A model generated the notes under the pieces. That model ran no database searches, was not told the DNA's origin, and saw only the letters and a list, made by a program, of their open reading frames with translations. Source: Pseudomonas sp. KUIN-1 (GTDB taxonomy: Bacteria > Pseudomonadota > Gammaproteobacteria > Pseudomonadales > Pseudomonadaceae). From it: a stretch of DNA of 64,000 nt. Location: contig NZ_AP020337.1 in the NCBI RefSeq assembly GCF_009176725.1, positions 3,975,501-4,039,500 on the forward strand. Direction: 5' to 3'. Position numbers and translations under genes: made by a program. Numbering within the stretch: position 1 is the stretch's first letter; every line of letters begins with the position of its first letter. Positions 17,320-26,458 of this stretch are shown piece by piece.

Positions 17320-19096
17320 CAGTGTTGATCCACTCTTTCACAACCTGAGCCACACGGCCAGGATCCTCAGCCACCAAACTCTTGATTGCGTTCAGCTGTG
17401 CGTCATAGCCTTCGGTCGGGCTCGGCAGCAGAATACTCTGCGGGCCGCCCAGGCTTACGCGATCGTTGGACAATTCGCCGTCCAGACCGCCCATGCCACC
17501 CAGTTCGGCGTCGCCACCGAAACCTGCCAGTTCCTTGCGCTTGCCGTTGGTGATGTTGTTCAACACCGGGCGCAGTACACCAAACACCAGGATCAGGATG
17601 AAAATCACGCCAACCGCCTGCTTGACGATGTCCCAGAACCAGGGTTGCGAATAGAACGACGCCTCAGGCAGCACTTCAGCGCGTTCGCTGGAGAATGGCA
17701 CGTTGATCACGCTGACGCTGTCACCGCGGCTGGCGTCGAAACCCACGGCATCCTGTACCAGACGCGTGAAGCGAGCCAGATCCGCCGCGCTCCACGGAGC
17801 ACGCGTCACTTCGCCATTGGCCGCGTTGGTCTTGACCATGTCGTCGACCACCACCGCGACCGACAGGCGGGTCAGACGGCCCTGCTGCTGCTTGGTGTGA
17901 CTGATCGAACGGTCCAGCTCGAAGTTCTTGGTCGACTGCACGCGCTTGTCGGCAGGGTATGGCGCCAACGCGGGCTGACCGGTGGCCGGGTCCATGATCT
18001 GCTGACCATTGGCATCCAGCAGTGGCTGGCCTGGCGCGATGGGGCCGGCAGCACCGGCGGCACCACCGCCTGCAGTCTGCGGAGCCGTCGCCGGGCCGGG
18101 CGGCTGGTTGCTCAGCGCACCCGGAACGCCGCCCGAGCTTGAGCTGCTGGAACGTTGTTCATTGACCGACTGCTCGCTGCGCAAGGCAGGCTGGTCGGGG
18201 TTGAAGCTTTCGGCGGTCGATTCGACAGCGCTGAAATCAACCACTGCCGAGACCTCGGCCTTGTAGCGATCATTGCCCAGAATCGGCTGCAGAATGTTCT
18301 GCACGCGCTGGGTCAGCATGCCTTCCATGCGACGGCTGTAGTCGAATTGCTTGCCGGCCATGGTCAGTTCGGAGTTTTCCGCCTGATCGGAAAGCAGAGC
18401 GCCCTTCTGGTCGACGACGGTAATCTGCGACTTGCTCAGCTCGGGAACACTGGTGGCCACCAGATTGATGATGGCCATGACCTGACTCGGCTCCAGTGAA
18501 CGACCGGCGTACAGCTCGACCAGTACCGATGCACTTGGCTTGCGGTCATCACGGACGAACACCGAGCTCTTCGGAATGGCCAGGTGCACACGGGCACCCT
18601 TGACGTTGTTCAATGCAGAAATGGTACGTGCCAGTTCACCTTCCAGGCCACGACGATAGCGTGTGGCTTCCATGAACTGACTGGTGCCAAGGCCCTGATC
18701 CTTGTCAAGGATTTCGAAACCGATGTTGGCGTCGTTCTGTACCACACCCGCCTGGGCCAGTTGGATACGCGCACGCTGCACATCATCGGACTTGACCAGC
18801 AGCGCACCGGAGTTCGGCTCGACGGTGTAGTTGATGTTCGCCGCAGTCAGGGTGTCCATGATCTGCTTGCTGTCCATGCCCGCCAGACTGCCATAAAGCG
18901 GACGATAGTCAGGCTGCTGGGACCAGAGCACCACGGCGAAGCCGATGGCCACGCTCGCGGCAAGACCGACCATGAGGCCGATCTGACGCAGCATGGTCAT
19001 TTCGGAAAGATTTTCCAGAAAAGACATACCGAACAACGGTTTTCTTTCGGAATCGCCCGTTCTTGCAGGAACGGTATCGGCAGCTGCTTCGGCCAT
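17312..19096 (-). CDS. fliF: Flagellar MS-ring protein FliF
   Basis: Forms the MS ring in the inner membrane. 594 residues with a first transmembrane helix (about 36-57), periplasmic ring-building motifs (about 60-300), a Gly/Pro/Ala-rich low-complexity insert (about 325-385), a second transmembrane helix (about 478-500) and a cytosolic C-terminus that binds FliG. Starts 15 bp after fliE. Confidence 0.97.
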   Translation of the reverse strand: MAEAAADTVPARTGDSERKPLFGMSFLENLSEMTMLRQIGLMVGLAASVAIGFAVVLWSQQPDYRPLYGSLAGMDSKQIMDTLTAANINYTVEPNSGALLVKSDDVQRARIQLAQAGVVQNDANIGFEILDKDQGLGTSQFMEATRYRRGLEGELARTISALNNVKGARVHLAIPKSSVFVRDDRKPSASVLVELYAGRSLEPSQVMAIINLVATSVPELSKSQITVVDQKGALLSDQAENSELTMAGKQFDYSRRMEGMLTQRVQNILQPILGNDRYKAEVSAVVDFSAVESTAESFNPDQPALRSEQSVNEQRSSSSSSGGVPGALSNQPPGPATAPQTAGGGAAGAAGPIAPGQPLLDANGQQIMDPATGQPALAPYPADKRVQSTKNFELDRSISHTKQQQGRLTRLSVAVVVDDMVKTNAANGEVTRAPWSAADLARFTRLVQDAVGFDASRGDSVSVINVPFSSERAEVLPEASFYSQPWFWDIVKQAVGVIFILILVFGVLRPVLNNITNGKRKELAGFGGDAELGGMGGLDGELSNDRVSLGGPQSILLPSPTEGYDAQLNAIKSLVAEDPGRVAQVVKEWINTDE

Positions 19097-19111
19097 GACT
19101 CAGTACGTCCC

Positions 19112-19441
19112 TTAAACCGGCATCTGCATGATGTCTTGGTAAGCTTGAACCAGCTTGTTACGCACCTGGGTCAACGCCTGAAAAGACACGCTGGCTTTCT
19201 GCGACGAAATCATGACGTCGGTCAGATCCACGCCGCTCTTGCCGACTTCAAATGCATTGGCCAACTGGCTGGAAGCCTGCTGGGTCTGCGCGACCTTGTT
19301 GACGGCCTGACCAAGCATGTCAGCGAAGCTGCTGGCACCGGCTTCCTGCGCACCGGACACGGGCTTGGGCGCAGACATCGCATCCATCTGCATGGCCCGC
19401 ATATCCAACATCAAGCGATTAAATTCAACACCTTGGCTCAT
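19112..19441 (-). CDS. fliE: Flagellar hook-basal body protein FliE
   Basis: Adapter between MS ring and rod, and probably the first protein exported. From the second of two close ATGs (MSQGVEFNRLMLDMR) it has 109 residues, the usual Pseudomonas length; an ATG two codons upstream is possible. It is first in the run fliE-F-G-H-I-J and is preceded by a sigma-54-like promoter at 19503-19518. Confidence 0.95.
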   Translation of the reverse strand: MSQGVEFNRLMLDMRAMQMDAMSAPKPVSGAQEAGASSFADMLGQAVNKVAQTQQASSQLANAFEVGKSGVDLTDVMISSQKASVSFQALTQVRNKLVQAYQDIMQMPV

Positions 19442-19502
19442 GGACATATCTCTCGTAAGGCCCGCAAATTTTTGACACTGATTCAGCGGGTACAGAAGGT
19501 AT

Positions 19503-19518
19503 AGCAACAACGATGCCA
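19503..19518 (-). promoter_or_regulatory. Sigma-54 promoter candidate for fliE operon
   Basis: Minus strand TGGCATCGTTGTTGCT: GG and GC 10 nt apart, consensus TGGCA and TTGC. Predicted start about 50 nt upstream of fliE. Confidence 0.85.
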
Positions 19519-19647
19519 GCTAGATGGCGGCTATTTGCCACACCAGATGAGTGCATCATGTCGCTTGACACGAGTTCGCGCCGGGCCGCCCGTATCTACG
19601 GGGCGCCGGGATTATTTCAGGCTTGTATCACAGCAAAAATATTCAGT

Positions 19648-19671
19648 GACCGCCGATCGGGAGCGGCGATC
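19648..19671 (-). terminator. Possible fleR terminator hairpin
   Basis: Eight-pair stem with one mismatch (GATCGCCG/CGGCGGTC as read on the minus strand) just downstream of the fleR stop, followed after about 10 nt by ATATTTTTG. The U-run is displaced, so efficiency is uncertain. Confidence 0.45.
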
Positions 19672-19683
19672 CGTGTGCCTGGT

Positions 19684-21099
19684 TCATGTGGCAAACAGAT
19701 AGGCTTCCACATCCATTCCGGCGTCACGCATCTGCGCCAGCTTGTAGCGCAATGTACGCGGGCTGATACCCAGGCGTTCCGCAGCCTCCTTGCGACGTCC
19801 CCGTTCAGAACGCAGGGTGTCGATGATCATTTGAAACTCGTGACGCCTGAGGTCATCGCCCAGCGCGCCGACAGATTCCGGACTGACGCCGGCACCTGCA
19901 TTCTCCGCCACGGTAGTGCCAGTCACTGCCACTGCAGCCTCGACAGAGGCAGCAACAGGCAGGCTGGTAACCGGCCCGGACAGACAGAAATCCTGCGCCT
20001 GAATCACCCCGCCCTGCTGCAGAATCAAGGCCCGCTGCACAGCGTTATCCAGCTCCCGCACATTCCCGGGCCATGGATAGCTCACCAGACACTGCTGCGC
20101 TTCGGCGGAAAGACGAACCGGCGCATGCTTCATTTTATTGACGTGTTTGGCCAGAAGCCGCTCGGCCAACGGCAGAATATCGGCAGTCCTTTGACGCAAC
20201 GCCTGCCATGCCAGTGGAAATACCGACAGGCGATAAAACAGATCTTCACGAAAGCGCCCCGCCGCCACTTCACCCGCCAGATCGCGGTTGGTGGTCGCCA
20301 CGACGCGGATATCCAGAACGATCGGCTTGCGCGCCCCTACGCGTTCGACTTCGCGCTCCTGCAACACACGCAGCAATTTGGCTTGCAGCCCCAGCGGCAT
20401 TTCGGAAATCTCGTCCAGCAGGATCGTCCCGCCGTCAGCCTGCTCGAACTTGCCAGCCTGCGCCGCAATGGCGCCGGTAAACGAACCCTTCTCATGACCG
20501 AATAACGTGGCTTCCAGCATGTTGTCCGGAATCGCCGCACAGTTGATCGCAATAAAAGGCTTATCGGCACGGGGCGAGTTTTGATGAATGAAACGCGCCA
20601 AAACCTCTTTGCCGGTCCCGGACTCGCCGGAGATCAACACGGTGGAGTCGCTTTTCGCCACGCGACTGGCCAGGTTCAGCAACTGGATACTGGCGGGCTC
20701 GACGGCAATCGGCCCGTCGCGCTCGGCAGGTTCCAGACGACCCAGTGCATGCCGCGCAACCAGCGCGATCAGCGCCTTGGGCTCGAAGGGTTTGACCAGG
20801 TAATCCGCAGCCCCCTGACGCATGGCATCGACAGCGCGCTCGACTGCGCCATGCGCCGTCATCAGCAGCACCGGCAGTTGCGGATGCCGGCTGCGCAACA
20901 GACTCAACAACTGGTGGCCGTCCATGCCCGGCATGTTGACGTCACTGATCACCAGGCTGAAGGGCGTTGCCTCGGCAGCCACCAGTGCTTCTTCGGCGGA
21001 ACCGACCGCCTTATAGTCATAACCGGCCAGCTCGAGGGTTTCCCCAAGCGCTTCCCGGAGCGAACGGTCATCCTCGACCAGCAGCACATTGATCGGCAT
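19684..21099 (-). CDS. fleR: Sigma-54-dependent response regulator FleR
   Basis: Enhancer-binding regulator that turns on the mid-stage flagellar operons once phosphorylated by FleS. 471 residues: receiver (1-120) with Asp53 in ISDVNMPGMDG, AAA+ domain with Walker A GESGTGKE, the sigma-54 contact loop here GSFTGA rather than the commoner GAFTGA, and a C-terminal Fis-type helix-turn-helix (GRRKEAAERLGISPRTLRYKL, split here as GRRKEAAERLG then ISPRTLRYKL). The ATG overlaps the fleS stop by one base (TGATG). Confidence 0.96.
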   Translation of the reverse strand: MPINVLLVEDDRSLREALGETLELAGYDYKAVGSAEEALVAAEATPFSLVISDVNMPGMDGHQLLSLLRSRHPQLPVLLMTAHGAVERAVDAMRQGAADYLVKPFEPKALIALVARHALGRLEPAERDGPIAVEPASIQLLNLASRVAKSDSTVLISGESGTGKEVLARFIHQNSPRADKPFIAINCAAIPDNMLEATLFGHEKGSFTGAIAAQAGKFEQADGGTILLDEISEMPLGLQAKLLRVLQEREVERVGARKPIVLDIRVVATTNRDLAGEVAAGRFREDLFYRLSVFPLAWQALRQRTADILPLAERLLAKHVNKMKHAPVRLSAEAQQCLVSYPWPGNVRELDNAVQRALILQQGGVIQAQDFCLSGPVTSLPVAASVEAAVAVTGTTVAENAGAGVSPESVGALGDDLRRHEFQMIIDTLRSERGRRKEAAERLGISPRTLRYKLAQMRDAGMDVEAYLFAT

Positions 21100-22313
21100 C
21101 AGTTATTACCTGTCGGACTGGAAGCCGGGATCAACGGCAGACTGACAATGGCGCAGGTACCACGGCCGACCCGCGACAAATAATCCACGCGCCCCTGATG
21201 CGCACGCGACACCGCCGTCACCACGGCCAGACCAAGCCCTGTGCCGGTGGTCTTGGTCGTAAAGAACGGCTCACCGATGCGCGCCAGCGCGGCCTTGTCA
21301 ATGCCGCTGCCGTTATCGCTGAAGCAGATTCGCAGTTCGTTGCCGCGACTGTAGGCGTGAATTTTCAGCAGCGTCCGGCCAGCGCTGGCCTGGACGGCGT
21401 TTTCAATCAGATTGAGCAGTGCGCCGACCAGTGTGTCGCGATTACACAGCAGCTCGCCATCGATGCTGTCGCACTGCCAGCGCACCGAAACGCCCTGAAC
21501 ATGCGTCGCAGCCGCATTTTGCAGCGCCTGAAACAGAGCACCGGGCGTCAGGCGATCCGTCAGCGGCAGTTCGCCGCGGGCGAACACCAGCATGTCGCGA
21601 ACCTGATGCTCCAGCTCATGCAAACGATCCTTGAGCCGCGCGGCGAAACGCTGCTGGGTTTCCACCGGCAGTTCCTGCTCGGTCAAATGGCTGGCGTAGA
21701 TCATGGCAGCGGACAACGGCGTACGAATCTGATGCGCCAGAGAGGCGACCATACGCCCCAGTGAAGACAGGCGCTCGTGACGGGCCAGCTGTTCCTGAAG
21801 ATGACGGGTTTCGGTCAGGTCATTGAGCAATACCAACTGACCCGGCTCGGCATCCAGCGAGCGTGTGGCAATCGAGAGCCTGCGACCGTCCTTGAGGGAG
21901 ACTTCGTGGCCGTCGTCCTCTCGGGGTGCAAAGCAGCGGCTGATCACATGACGCCAGAGCATGCCCAGCAGCGGCTGCCCGAGCAGATCGATAGCAGCGG
22001 GGTTGGCCTCGCGCACGACGCCCATGCCATCAATGACGATCACCCCGCCGGGCAGCAGATCAAGCAGATTCTGCAGGCGGTTGGCCAGGCGTTCTTTTTC
22101 CGCCAGTTCCTGAAGACGCTGGGCGCCGGCATGTGCCAGTTCGCCCTTGAGTTCGGTGACGCGCGCTTCAAGCACCCCGTAGGAATCGGTCAATTGCGCC
22201 GACATTTGATTGAACAGCGAGAATGCGTGCTCAAGCCCCTGACGACTTTCCAGCTCCGGGGAGTACGGAGCCTGAACAGATAGGGCGGAAGTCAGTTGGG
22301 CGGCCTGGGACAT
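21099..22313 (-). CDS. fleS: Flagellar sensor histidine kinase FleS
   Basis: Soluble two-component kinase partner of FleR. 404 residues with no transmembrane segment. A coiled coil (about 25-85) leads into a PAS domain (about 85-165), a HisKA domain with phospho-acceptor His194 in SLAHQIRTPLS, and a HATPase domain with NLIENAVQAS, DNGSGID and GTGLGLAVV boxes. Starts the fleSR operon behind a sigma-54-like promoter. Confidence 0.95.
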   Translation of the reverse strand: MSQAAQLTSALSVQAPYSPELESRQGLEHAFSLFNQMSAQLTDSYGVLEARVTELKGELAHAGAQRLQELAEKERLANRLQNLLDLLPGGVIVIDGMGVVREANPAAIDLLGQPLLGMLWRHVISRCFAPREDDGHEVSLKDGRRLSIATRSLDAEPGQLVLLNDLTETRHLQEQLARHERLSSLGRMVASLAHQIRTPLSAAMIYASHLTEQELPVETQQRFAARLKDRLHELEHQVRDMLVFARGELPLTDRLTPGALFQALQNAAATHVQGVSVRWQCDSIDGELLCNRDTLVGALLNLIENAVQASAGRTLLKIHAYSRGNELRICFSDNGSGIDKAALARIGEPFFTTKTTGTGLGLAVVTAVSRAHQGRVDYLSRVGRGTCAIVSLPLIPASSPTGNN

Positions 22314-22366
22314 GATTCATCTCTCTCGTGGCGAACCGTCAGTAAACGGTGTGTTAAGAGAGACTT

Positions 22367-22382
22367 AGCAATCCCCGTGCCT
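22367..22382 (-). promoter_or_regulatory. Sigma-54 promoter candidate for fleSR
   Basis: Minus strand AGGCACGGGGATTGCT: GG and GC 10 nt apart, GGCACG and TTGC. The -24 end directly touches the U-tract of the fleQ terminator. FleQ-dependent fleSR transcription is established in P. aeruginosa. Confidence 0.82.
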
Positions 22383-22408
22383 AAAAAAAACCCCTGAAAA
22401 ATCAGGGG
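22383..22408 (-). terminator. fleQ intrinsic terminator
   Basis: On the minus strand a 7-bp stem CCCCTGA/TCAGGGG (22391-22408) is followed by eight T residues (22383-22390), 27 bp after the fleQ stop. A textbook intrinsic terminator that insulates fleSR from fleQ. Confidence 0.88.
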
Positions 22409-22435
22409 CTTGGTTTTTGGCACAAAAAACCGGCG

Positions 22436-23911
22436 TCAATCATCTGCCTGTTCATCGCCCTCACGGCGGCTCATACCGTACTTGCGCATCTTCTCGACCA
22501 GCGTGGTACGACGAATACGCAAGCGCTCCGCAGCACGGGCAACGATACCGTTGGCATCGTCGAGCGCCTGCTGAATCAGGCCCTGCTCCAGACCACCGAG
22601 GTAGTCTTTCAGATCAAGACCTTCAGGCGGCAGCATCGCGCCGGAAGCGAAGTTCGGCGTATTGCTGTTGATCGCCACACGCTCTTCGATCTCGCTGCGC
22701 ATGCTGTCGACCATCTGCTCGTCTTCGTCGTCGACGTAGCGAAACTTCTTTGGCAGCTCAGCCACGCCAATCACACCGTACGGGTGCATGATCGCCATGC
22801 GCTCGACCAGGTTGGCCAGCTCACGAACGTTGCCCGGCCAGGCATGGCGACACAGCGACATGATGGCGGCGGAGTTGAAACGAATCGAACCGCGCTTCTC
22901 GTGCTCCATGCGCGAAATCAATTCATTCATGAGCAGCGGGATGTCTTCGACACGCTCGCGCAACGGCGCCATCTCGATCGGGAACACATTGAGGCGGTAA
23001 TAAAGGTCTTCGCGGAAGCTGCCCAGCTCGATCATGGTCTCGAGATTCTTGTGCGTCGCGGCGATAATGCGCACATCGATGCTTTGCGTCTTGTTGCTGC
23101 CCACACGCTCAAAGGTGCGTTCCTGCAGGACGCGCAGCAGCTTGACCTGCATCGGCAGCGGCATGTCGCCGATTTCGTCGAGAAACAATGTGCCGCCGTT
23201 GGCCAGCTCGAAGCGCCCGGCACGGCTGGTGATCGCACCGGTAAACGCGCCCTTCTCGTGTCCGAACAGCTCGCTTTCGAGCAGCTCGGCCGGAATGGCA
23301 CCGCAGTTGACCGGCACGAACGGCGCATCACGACGCTTGGAGTGGTAGTGCAGGTTACGCGCAACCACTTCCTTGCCAGTGCCCGACTCGCCCAGAATCA
23401 GTACGCTGGCATCGGTGTCGGCGACCTGCTGCATCATCTGCCGTACGTGCTGAATCGCGCGGCTGGTACCTACCAGACTGCGGAACAGGTTCGGTTCACG
23501 ATGACGGCCGCGCTCGCGGGCCTGATCGTACATCTCGCGATAGACCTGGGCACGGTGCAGCGAATCGAGCAGCTTGCTGTAGCTGGGCGGCATTTCGAGT
23601 GCAGAAAGGACTCGCCTGCGCAAATCCTCGGGCAATTCGACAGAGGAATTTTCGCTCATCAGCAGCACAGGAAGGAACTCATCCCATGCGGCGATGGTCT
23701 TAAGGAGCCCTTGCAGGCTGCCCGGCGCGTTTACGCTACCGACCAGTACGCAAAGTACTTCTCGTGGAGACGCCAGAGAGCCGACCACCTGCTGCCAGTC
23801 CTGACTGGAACAGGAGAGATTTTCTTCGCCAAGAAAATTCAGGATAACCGCCAGATCCCGGCGGCGCTGGCTATCGTCATCGATTAGCAGAATCTTGATT
23901 TCACGCCACAT
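22436..23911 (-). CDS. fleQ: Master flagellar regulator FleQ
   Basis: Sigma-54 enhancer-binding protein heading the flagellar cascade and, with c-di-GMP, reciprocally controlling matrix genes. 491 residues: a degenerate receiver (1-120) lacking the phosphorylated Asp, an AAA+ domain with Walker A at 174-181 (GESGTGKE) and GAFTGA at 221-226, and a C-terminal Fis-type helix-turn-helix. The residues known to bind c-di-GMP in P. aeruginosa FleQ (LFRS 142-145, Arg185, Asn186, Glu330) fall at the same numbers here. It has its own sigma-70-like promoter and terminator, so it is monocistronic. Confidence 0.97.
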   Translation of the reverse strand: MWREIKILLIDDDSQRRRDLAVILNFLGEENLSCSSQDWQQVVGSLASPREVLCVLVGSVNAPGSLQGLLKTIAAWDEFLPVLLMSENSSVELPEDLRRRVLSALEMPPSYSKLLDSLHRAQVYREMYDQARERGRHREPNLFRSLVGTSRAIQHVRQMMQQVADTDASVLILGESGTGKEVVARNLHYHSKRRDAPFVPVNCGAIPAELLESELFGHEKGAFTGAITSRAGRFELANGGTLFLDEIGDMPLPMQVKLLRVLQERTFERVGSNKTQSIDVRIIAATHKNLETMIELGSFREDLYYRLNVFPIEMAPLRERVEDIPLLMNELISRMEHEKRGSIRFNSAAIMSLCRHAWPGNVRELANLVERMAIMHPYGVIGVAELPKKFRYVDDEDEQMVDSMRSEIEERVAINSNTPNFASGAMLPPEGLDLKDYLGGLEQGLIQQALDDANGIVARAAERLRIRRTTLVEKMRKYGMSRREGDEQADD

Positions 23912-23995
23912 GCAATAGCAACTTCCCTAGTCAACTCAATGCCCATGATTGGGGGGCAGCTTGGCTTCTCAGCTGTATAAACCTTGAGACGCCAG

Positions 23996-24024
23996 AAAAT
24001 AGTAAACATCACTAGTTAAGTCAA
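23996..24024 (-). promoter_or_regulatory. Sigma-70 promoter candidate for fleQ
   Basis: Minus strand TTGACT, 17 nt, TATTTT. The predicted start is about 75 nt before the fleQ ATG. P. aeruginosa fleQ is likewise sigma-70 driven. No convincing Vfr box overlaps it here. Confidence 0.65.
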
Positions 24025-24089
24025 AAAAAACGGACACAGTCAAATTTATGGCGAAATTCTTGTCGAACAATAAAAATGACAATTAAACA

Positions 24090-24386
24090 TTAACCAAACA
24101 GATGGTATACCTTCGTCGCGCTCTTCGCATTCTGGATTTGAGTCATTTCTTCGACAACCGCTTGACGCTCACCGGTTGCAACATCAATCAGTTGCCTGTA
24201 GACACCCAATAACTCCTCAAGGTTGCTGCGCAGTGCAGGTTCGTCGTCGGGCGCTTCGCTGACCACCGCGTCGACACACTCGCGACACGCCAGGTCCAGC
24301 TTGACGATAGCCTCCCAGTCACGATCTGCCAGCGCGCCTACCAAGGCTTCGCGGGTTTCCTCGATACGCTTGAGCGCAGCACTCAT
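24090..24386 (-). CDS. fliT: Flagellar export chaperone FliT-like protein
   Basis: Small helical protein of 98 residues, probably the chaperone of the filament cap FliD. It is charged and amphipathic (RIEETREALVGALADRDWEAIVKLDLACRECVDAVV). Identity rests mainly on its position after fliS and on size and helical pattern; in P. aeruginosa the same slot holds fliS-prime/fliT. It starts 24 bp after fliS and shares its promoter. Confidence 0.8.
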   Translation of the reverse strand: MSAALKRIEETREALVGALADRDWEAIVKLDLACRECVDAVVSEAPDDEPALRSNLEELLGVYRQLIDVATGERQAVVEEMTQIQNAKSATKVYHLFG

Positions 24387-24410
24387 TATTGTTCTCCTCA
24401 GGCCAGCAGA

Positions 24411-24800
24411 TTATTGCAAGGTGCCGATAGCATCCCAGCCTTCCTTGACGGTGATCAACAGGCCGGCGACTTCATCGAGCATCTTCTGATCATTACGGGC
24501 GTTGGCTTCCGCCAGACGCGTCATCATGTAGTGATAGAGACTGTCCTGCCTGACCAGCGCGTCACTTGGCGAGCTTTCCAGATCCAGCCCCTCACGCAGG
24601 CCGCCCACGATGTCGATGGCCTTGCTGATGAGCACGCCCTTACTAGCGATATCCTTGCGCGCCATGGCACCCTTGGCCTGAGCAATGCGGTCGAGGCCAC
24701 CTTCCATCAACATTTGAACAAGACGATGAGGACTGGCCTCCGAGGTCTGAGCCTGGGAGCCGATCTTCTGATACTGCCGCAACGCTAACATCGGATTCAT
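24411..24800 (-). CDS. fliS: Flagellin export chaperone FliS
   Basis: Cytosolic chaperone that caps the C-terminal helix of flagellin and prevents early polymerisation. 129 residues, four-helix type, with the conserved N-terminal YQKIGSQAQTSEASPHRLVQML region (N-terminal Tyr in YQK). It is first in a fliS-fliT unit with a sigma-28-like promoter of its own at 24840-24866, downstream of a fliD terminator. Confidence 0.95.
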   Translation of the reverse strand: MNPMLALRQYQKIGSQAQTSEASPHRLVQMLMEGGLDRIAQAKGAMARKDIASKGVLISKAIDIVGGLREGLDLESSPSDALVRQDSLYHYMMTRLAEANARNDQKMLDEVAGLLITVKEGWDAIGTLQ

Positions 24801-24839
24801 AATGGGCCTCGTAACAAATCCAGAATACTGATACTCAAG

Positions 24840-24866
24840 CTATCGACGCAGTGCGCGGAAACTTTA
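24840..24866 (-). promoter_or_regulatory. Sigma-28 (FliA) promoter candidate for fliST
   Basis: Minus strand TAAAGTTT-N11-GTCGATAG, against the FliA consensus TAAAGTTT-N11-GCCGATAA: the -35 box is perfect and the -10 box matches 6 of 8, with exact spacing. It lies about 40 nt before the fliS ATG and just past the fliD terminator. Confidence 0.72.
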
Positions 24867-24878
24867 GCCTAAAAGCAA

Positions 24879-24901
24879 GAACCCGACACAGCGTCGGGTT
24901 C
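24879..24901 (-). terminator. fliD terminator
   Basis: Perfect 9-bp stem GAACCCGAC/GTCGGGTTC with a 5-nt loop, 22 bp after the fliD stop; on the minus strand it is followed by TTGCTTTT. Confidence 0.75.
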
Positions 24902-24923
24902 CTGGTACTTCTGCACTGGTTTT

Positions 24924-26375
24924 TTACGAGGCGTTTTTCTGCGCGTTCATCGCTTCAAAAATCGAAGTAATGCTTGAAGCCGTTGCCTTTAACTGCCCGA
25001 CGACCAGGTCCATTGCGTTATATTTCTTGGTGAGGGTTGCCGTCAATGTCGTAATACGACGGTTGAGCGCCTCCTGATCACTGGCCAGTCGCGTCTGCAC
25101 TTTATTAAGACTGGTGGTCTTGCCAGCCAGAACGCCGTCGGCTTTCGTATACGGCTCAAGCGCAGTGTTCATGCGTGCGATCAAGCCACCCGAGCTGGTG
25201 CCGTCAGCATTGGTCACACCGGTGAACATCGCCTGAATCTGGCTGCCCAGCTTCTTGTCGCTCAGCGCTGTTGTGAGTTCGGTCGTGCTTAACGTCAATT
25301 TGCCGTCAGACTGTTGAGTCTTGATCCCCAACTGCGCCAGGGAACTCAAGCCGGCATTCGACGTAGCCGTGGCAATCTGGTCGCGTATCGTCGCCAGCAG
25401 GGCACGCGGCGCGGAATCGCCGGTCAACGCAGCGGCCGTGTATTTACCCTGACTGTCGACAGTGCCCTTGGTCAACGACGACACCAGTGAAACCAGTGTG
25501 TTGTAAGAGTCGACGAAAGACTGCAATGACGTTTTCAGACCATCGGTGTTAGTGGCTACCGTGACTGTGGTCGATGCCGAAGGAGCAGAAGAAGCGCTGG
25601 GCGCGACCAGTTCGAACGTCAGACCGGAAATGGCCGTACTCACGGTATTGGTCTTGCTGGTCAGACTCAGGCCATCGACCGTGAACGCAGCGTCCTTGGC
25701 GACATCGGTAATCGCACCGGCGCCAGTACCCGAGGCACTCATCAACTTGGTGCCATCAATGTTAAGCGCTTCCTGGCCGGAAGCGCCCGTCACCGAAATG
25801 TCACTGCCCTTGCCGGTGGTCGTCGAACTGAACACCAGCCTGGAACCGTTGTTGTCGTTGATGATGTTGGCGGTGATGCCTTTACCCTGCAGCGTCGAGT
25901 TGACCTTGTCGCGCACTTCCTGCAGCGTCGAGGTCTTGTCGATCGCCACGTTGTAATCAGTGCCATTTTGAGTGATTTTCAGAGTACCACTCGGAATAGC
26001 ACTTGACTGCGTCGAGTCTAGCGCGGCGGTAGCCACCTTCGAAGGCGTTGCCAGCTGGCTAACGTTGATCGCGTAGGAGCCGTTGACTGCCGTGTTGCCC
26101 GCTGTGGCCTTGACCACCGCTTCATTAGAAGACGTAGCAGCAAAGCCCTGGAAGGCAGGCGTGGTGGAACTGGCAAGGGTATCCAGTGTCTTCTGGAACG
26201 CAGCCAGTGCAGACGTCAACTGACTGACACCCGACAGGGATGCAGTCGTGGAGGCGCTCTGCTTGTCGATCTGGTTCTGCTTGGGCGCTTTTTCAGCACC
26301 GACAAGACCTTCGACGATGGAACCGATTGCCAAACCGGACCCAATACCATTTGTAGATGTAATCGGACTTGCCAT
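24924..26375 (-). CDS. fliD: Flagellar filament cap protein FliD
   Basis: Cap that folds flagellin subunits at the filament tip; in pseudomonads also an adhesin. 483 residues. N- and C-terminal helical zones (1-100 and about 400-483) flank Ser/Thr/Ala-rich D2-D3 domains. The N-terminus MASPITSTNGIGSGLAIGSIV is typical. Lies 83 bp after flaG; this gap holds a near-palindrome CGCCCTTTTAAAAGGCG (26411-26427) but no clear promoter, so fliD may depend on upstream transcription. Confidence 0.95.
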   Translation of the reverse strand: MASPITSTNGIGSGLAIGSIVEGLVGAEKAPKQNQIDKQSASTTASLSGVSQLTSALAAFQKTLDTLASSTTPAFQGFAATSSNEAVVKATAGNTAVNGSYAINVSQLATPSKVATAALDSTQSSAIPSGTLKITQNGTDYNVAIDKTSTLQEVRDKVNSTLQGKGITANIINDNNGSRLVFSSTTTGKGSDISVTGASGQEALNIDGTKLMSASGTGAGAITDVAKDAAFTVDGLSLTSKTNTVSTAISGLTFELVAPSASSAPSASTTVTVATNTDGLKTSLQSFVDSYNTLVSLVSSLTKGTVDSQGKYTAAALTGDSAPRALLATIRDQIATATSNAGLSSLAQLGIKTQQSDGKLTLSTTELTTALSDKKLGSQIQAMFTGVTNADGTSSGGLIARMNTALEPYTKADGVLAGKTTSLNKVQTRLASDQEALNRRITTLTATLTKKYNAMDLVVGQLKATASSITSIFEAMNAQKNAS

Positions 26376-26458
26376 GGTGCTTCTCCCTTCAAGAATGCCG
26401 CAGGGTTAACCGCCCTTTTAAAAGGCGAATGACCCGACAACACATGCGGTACCGGCGA

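Noticed and set aside
20479..20496. FleR GSFTGA loop as a loss-of-function change
   Set aside because: Ala to Ser at the second position is mild and the essential FTGA is intact; FleR is probably functional.
26411..26427. CGCCCTTTTAAAAGGCG before fliD as a terminator
   Set aside because: Imperfect palindrome with no U-run; flaG to fliD read-through seems more likely.
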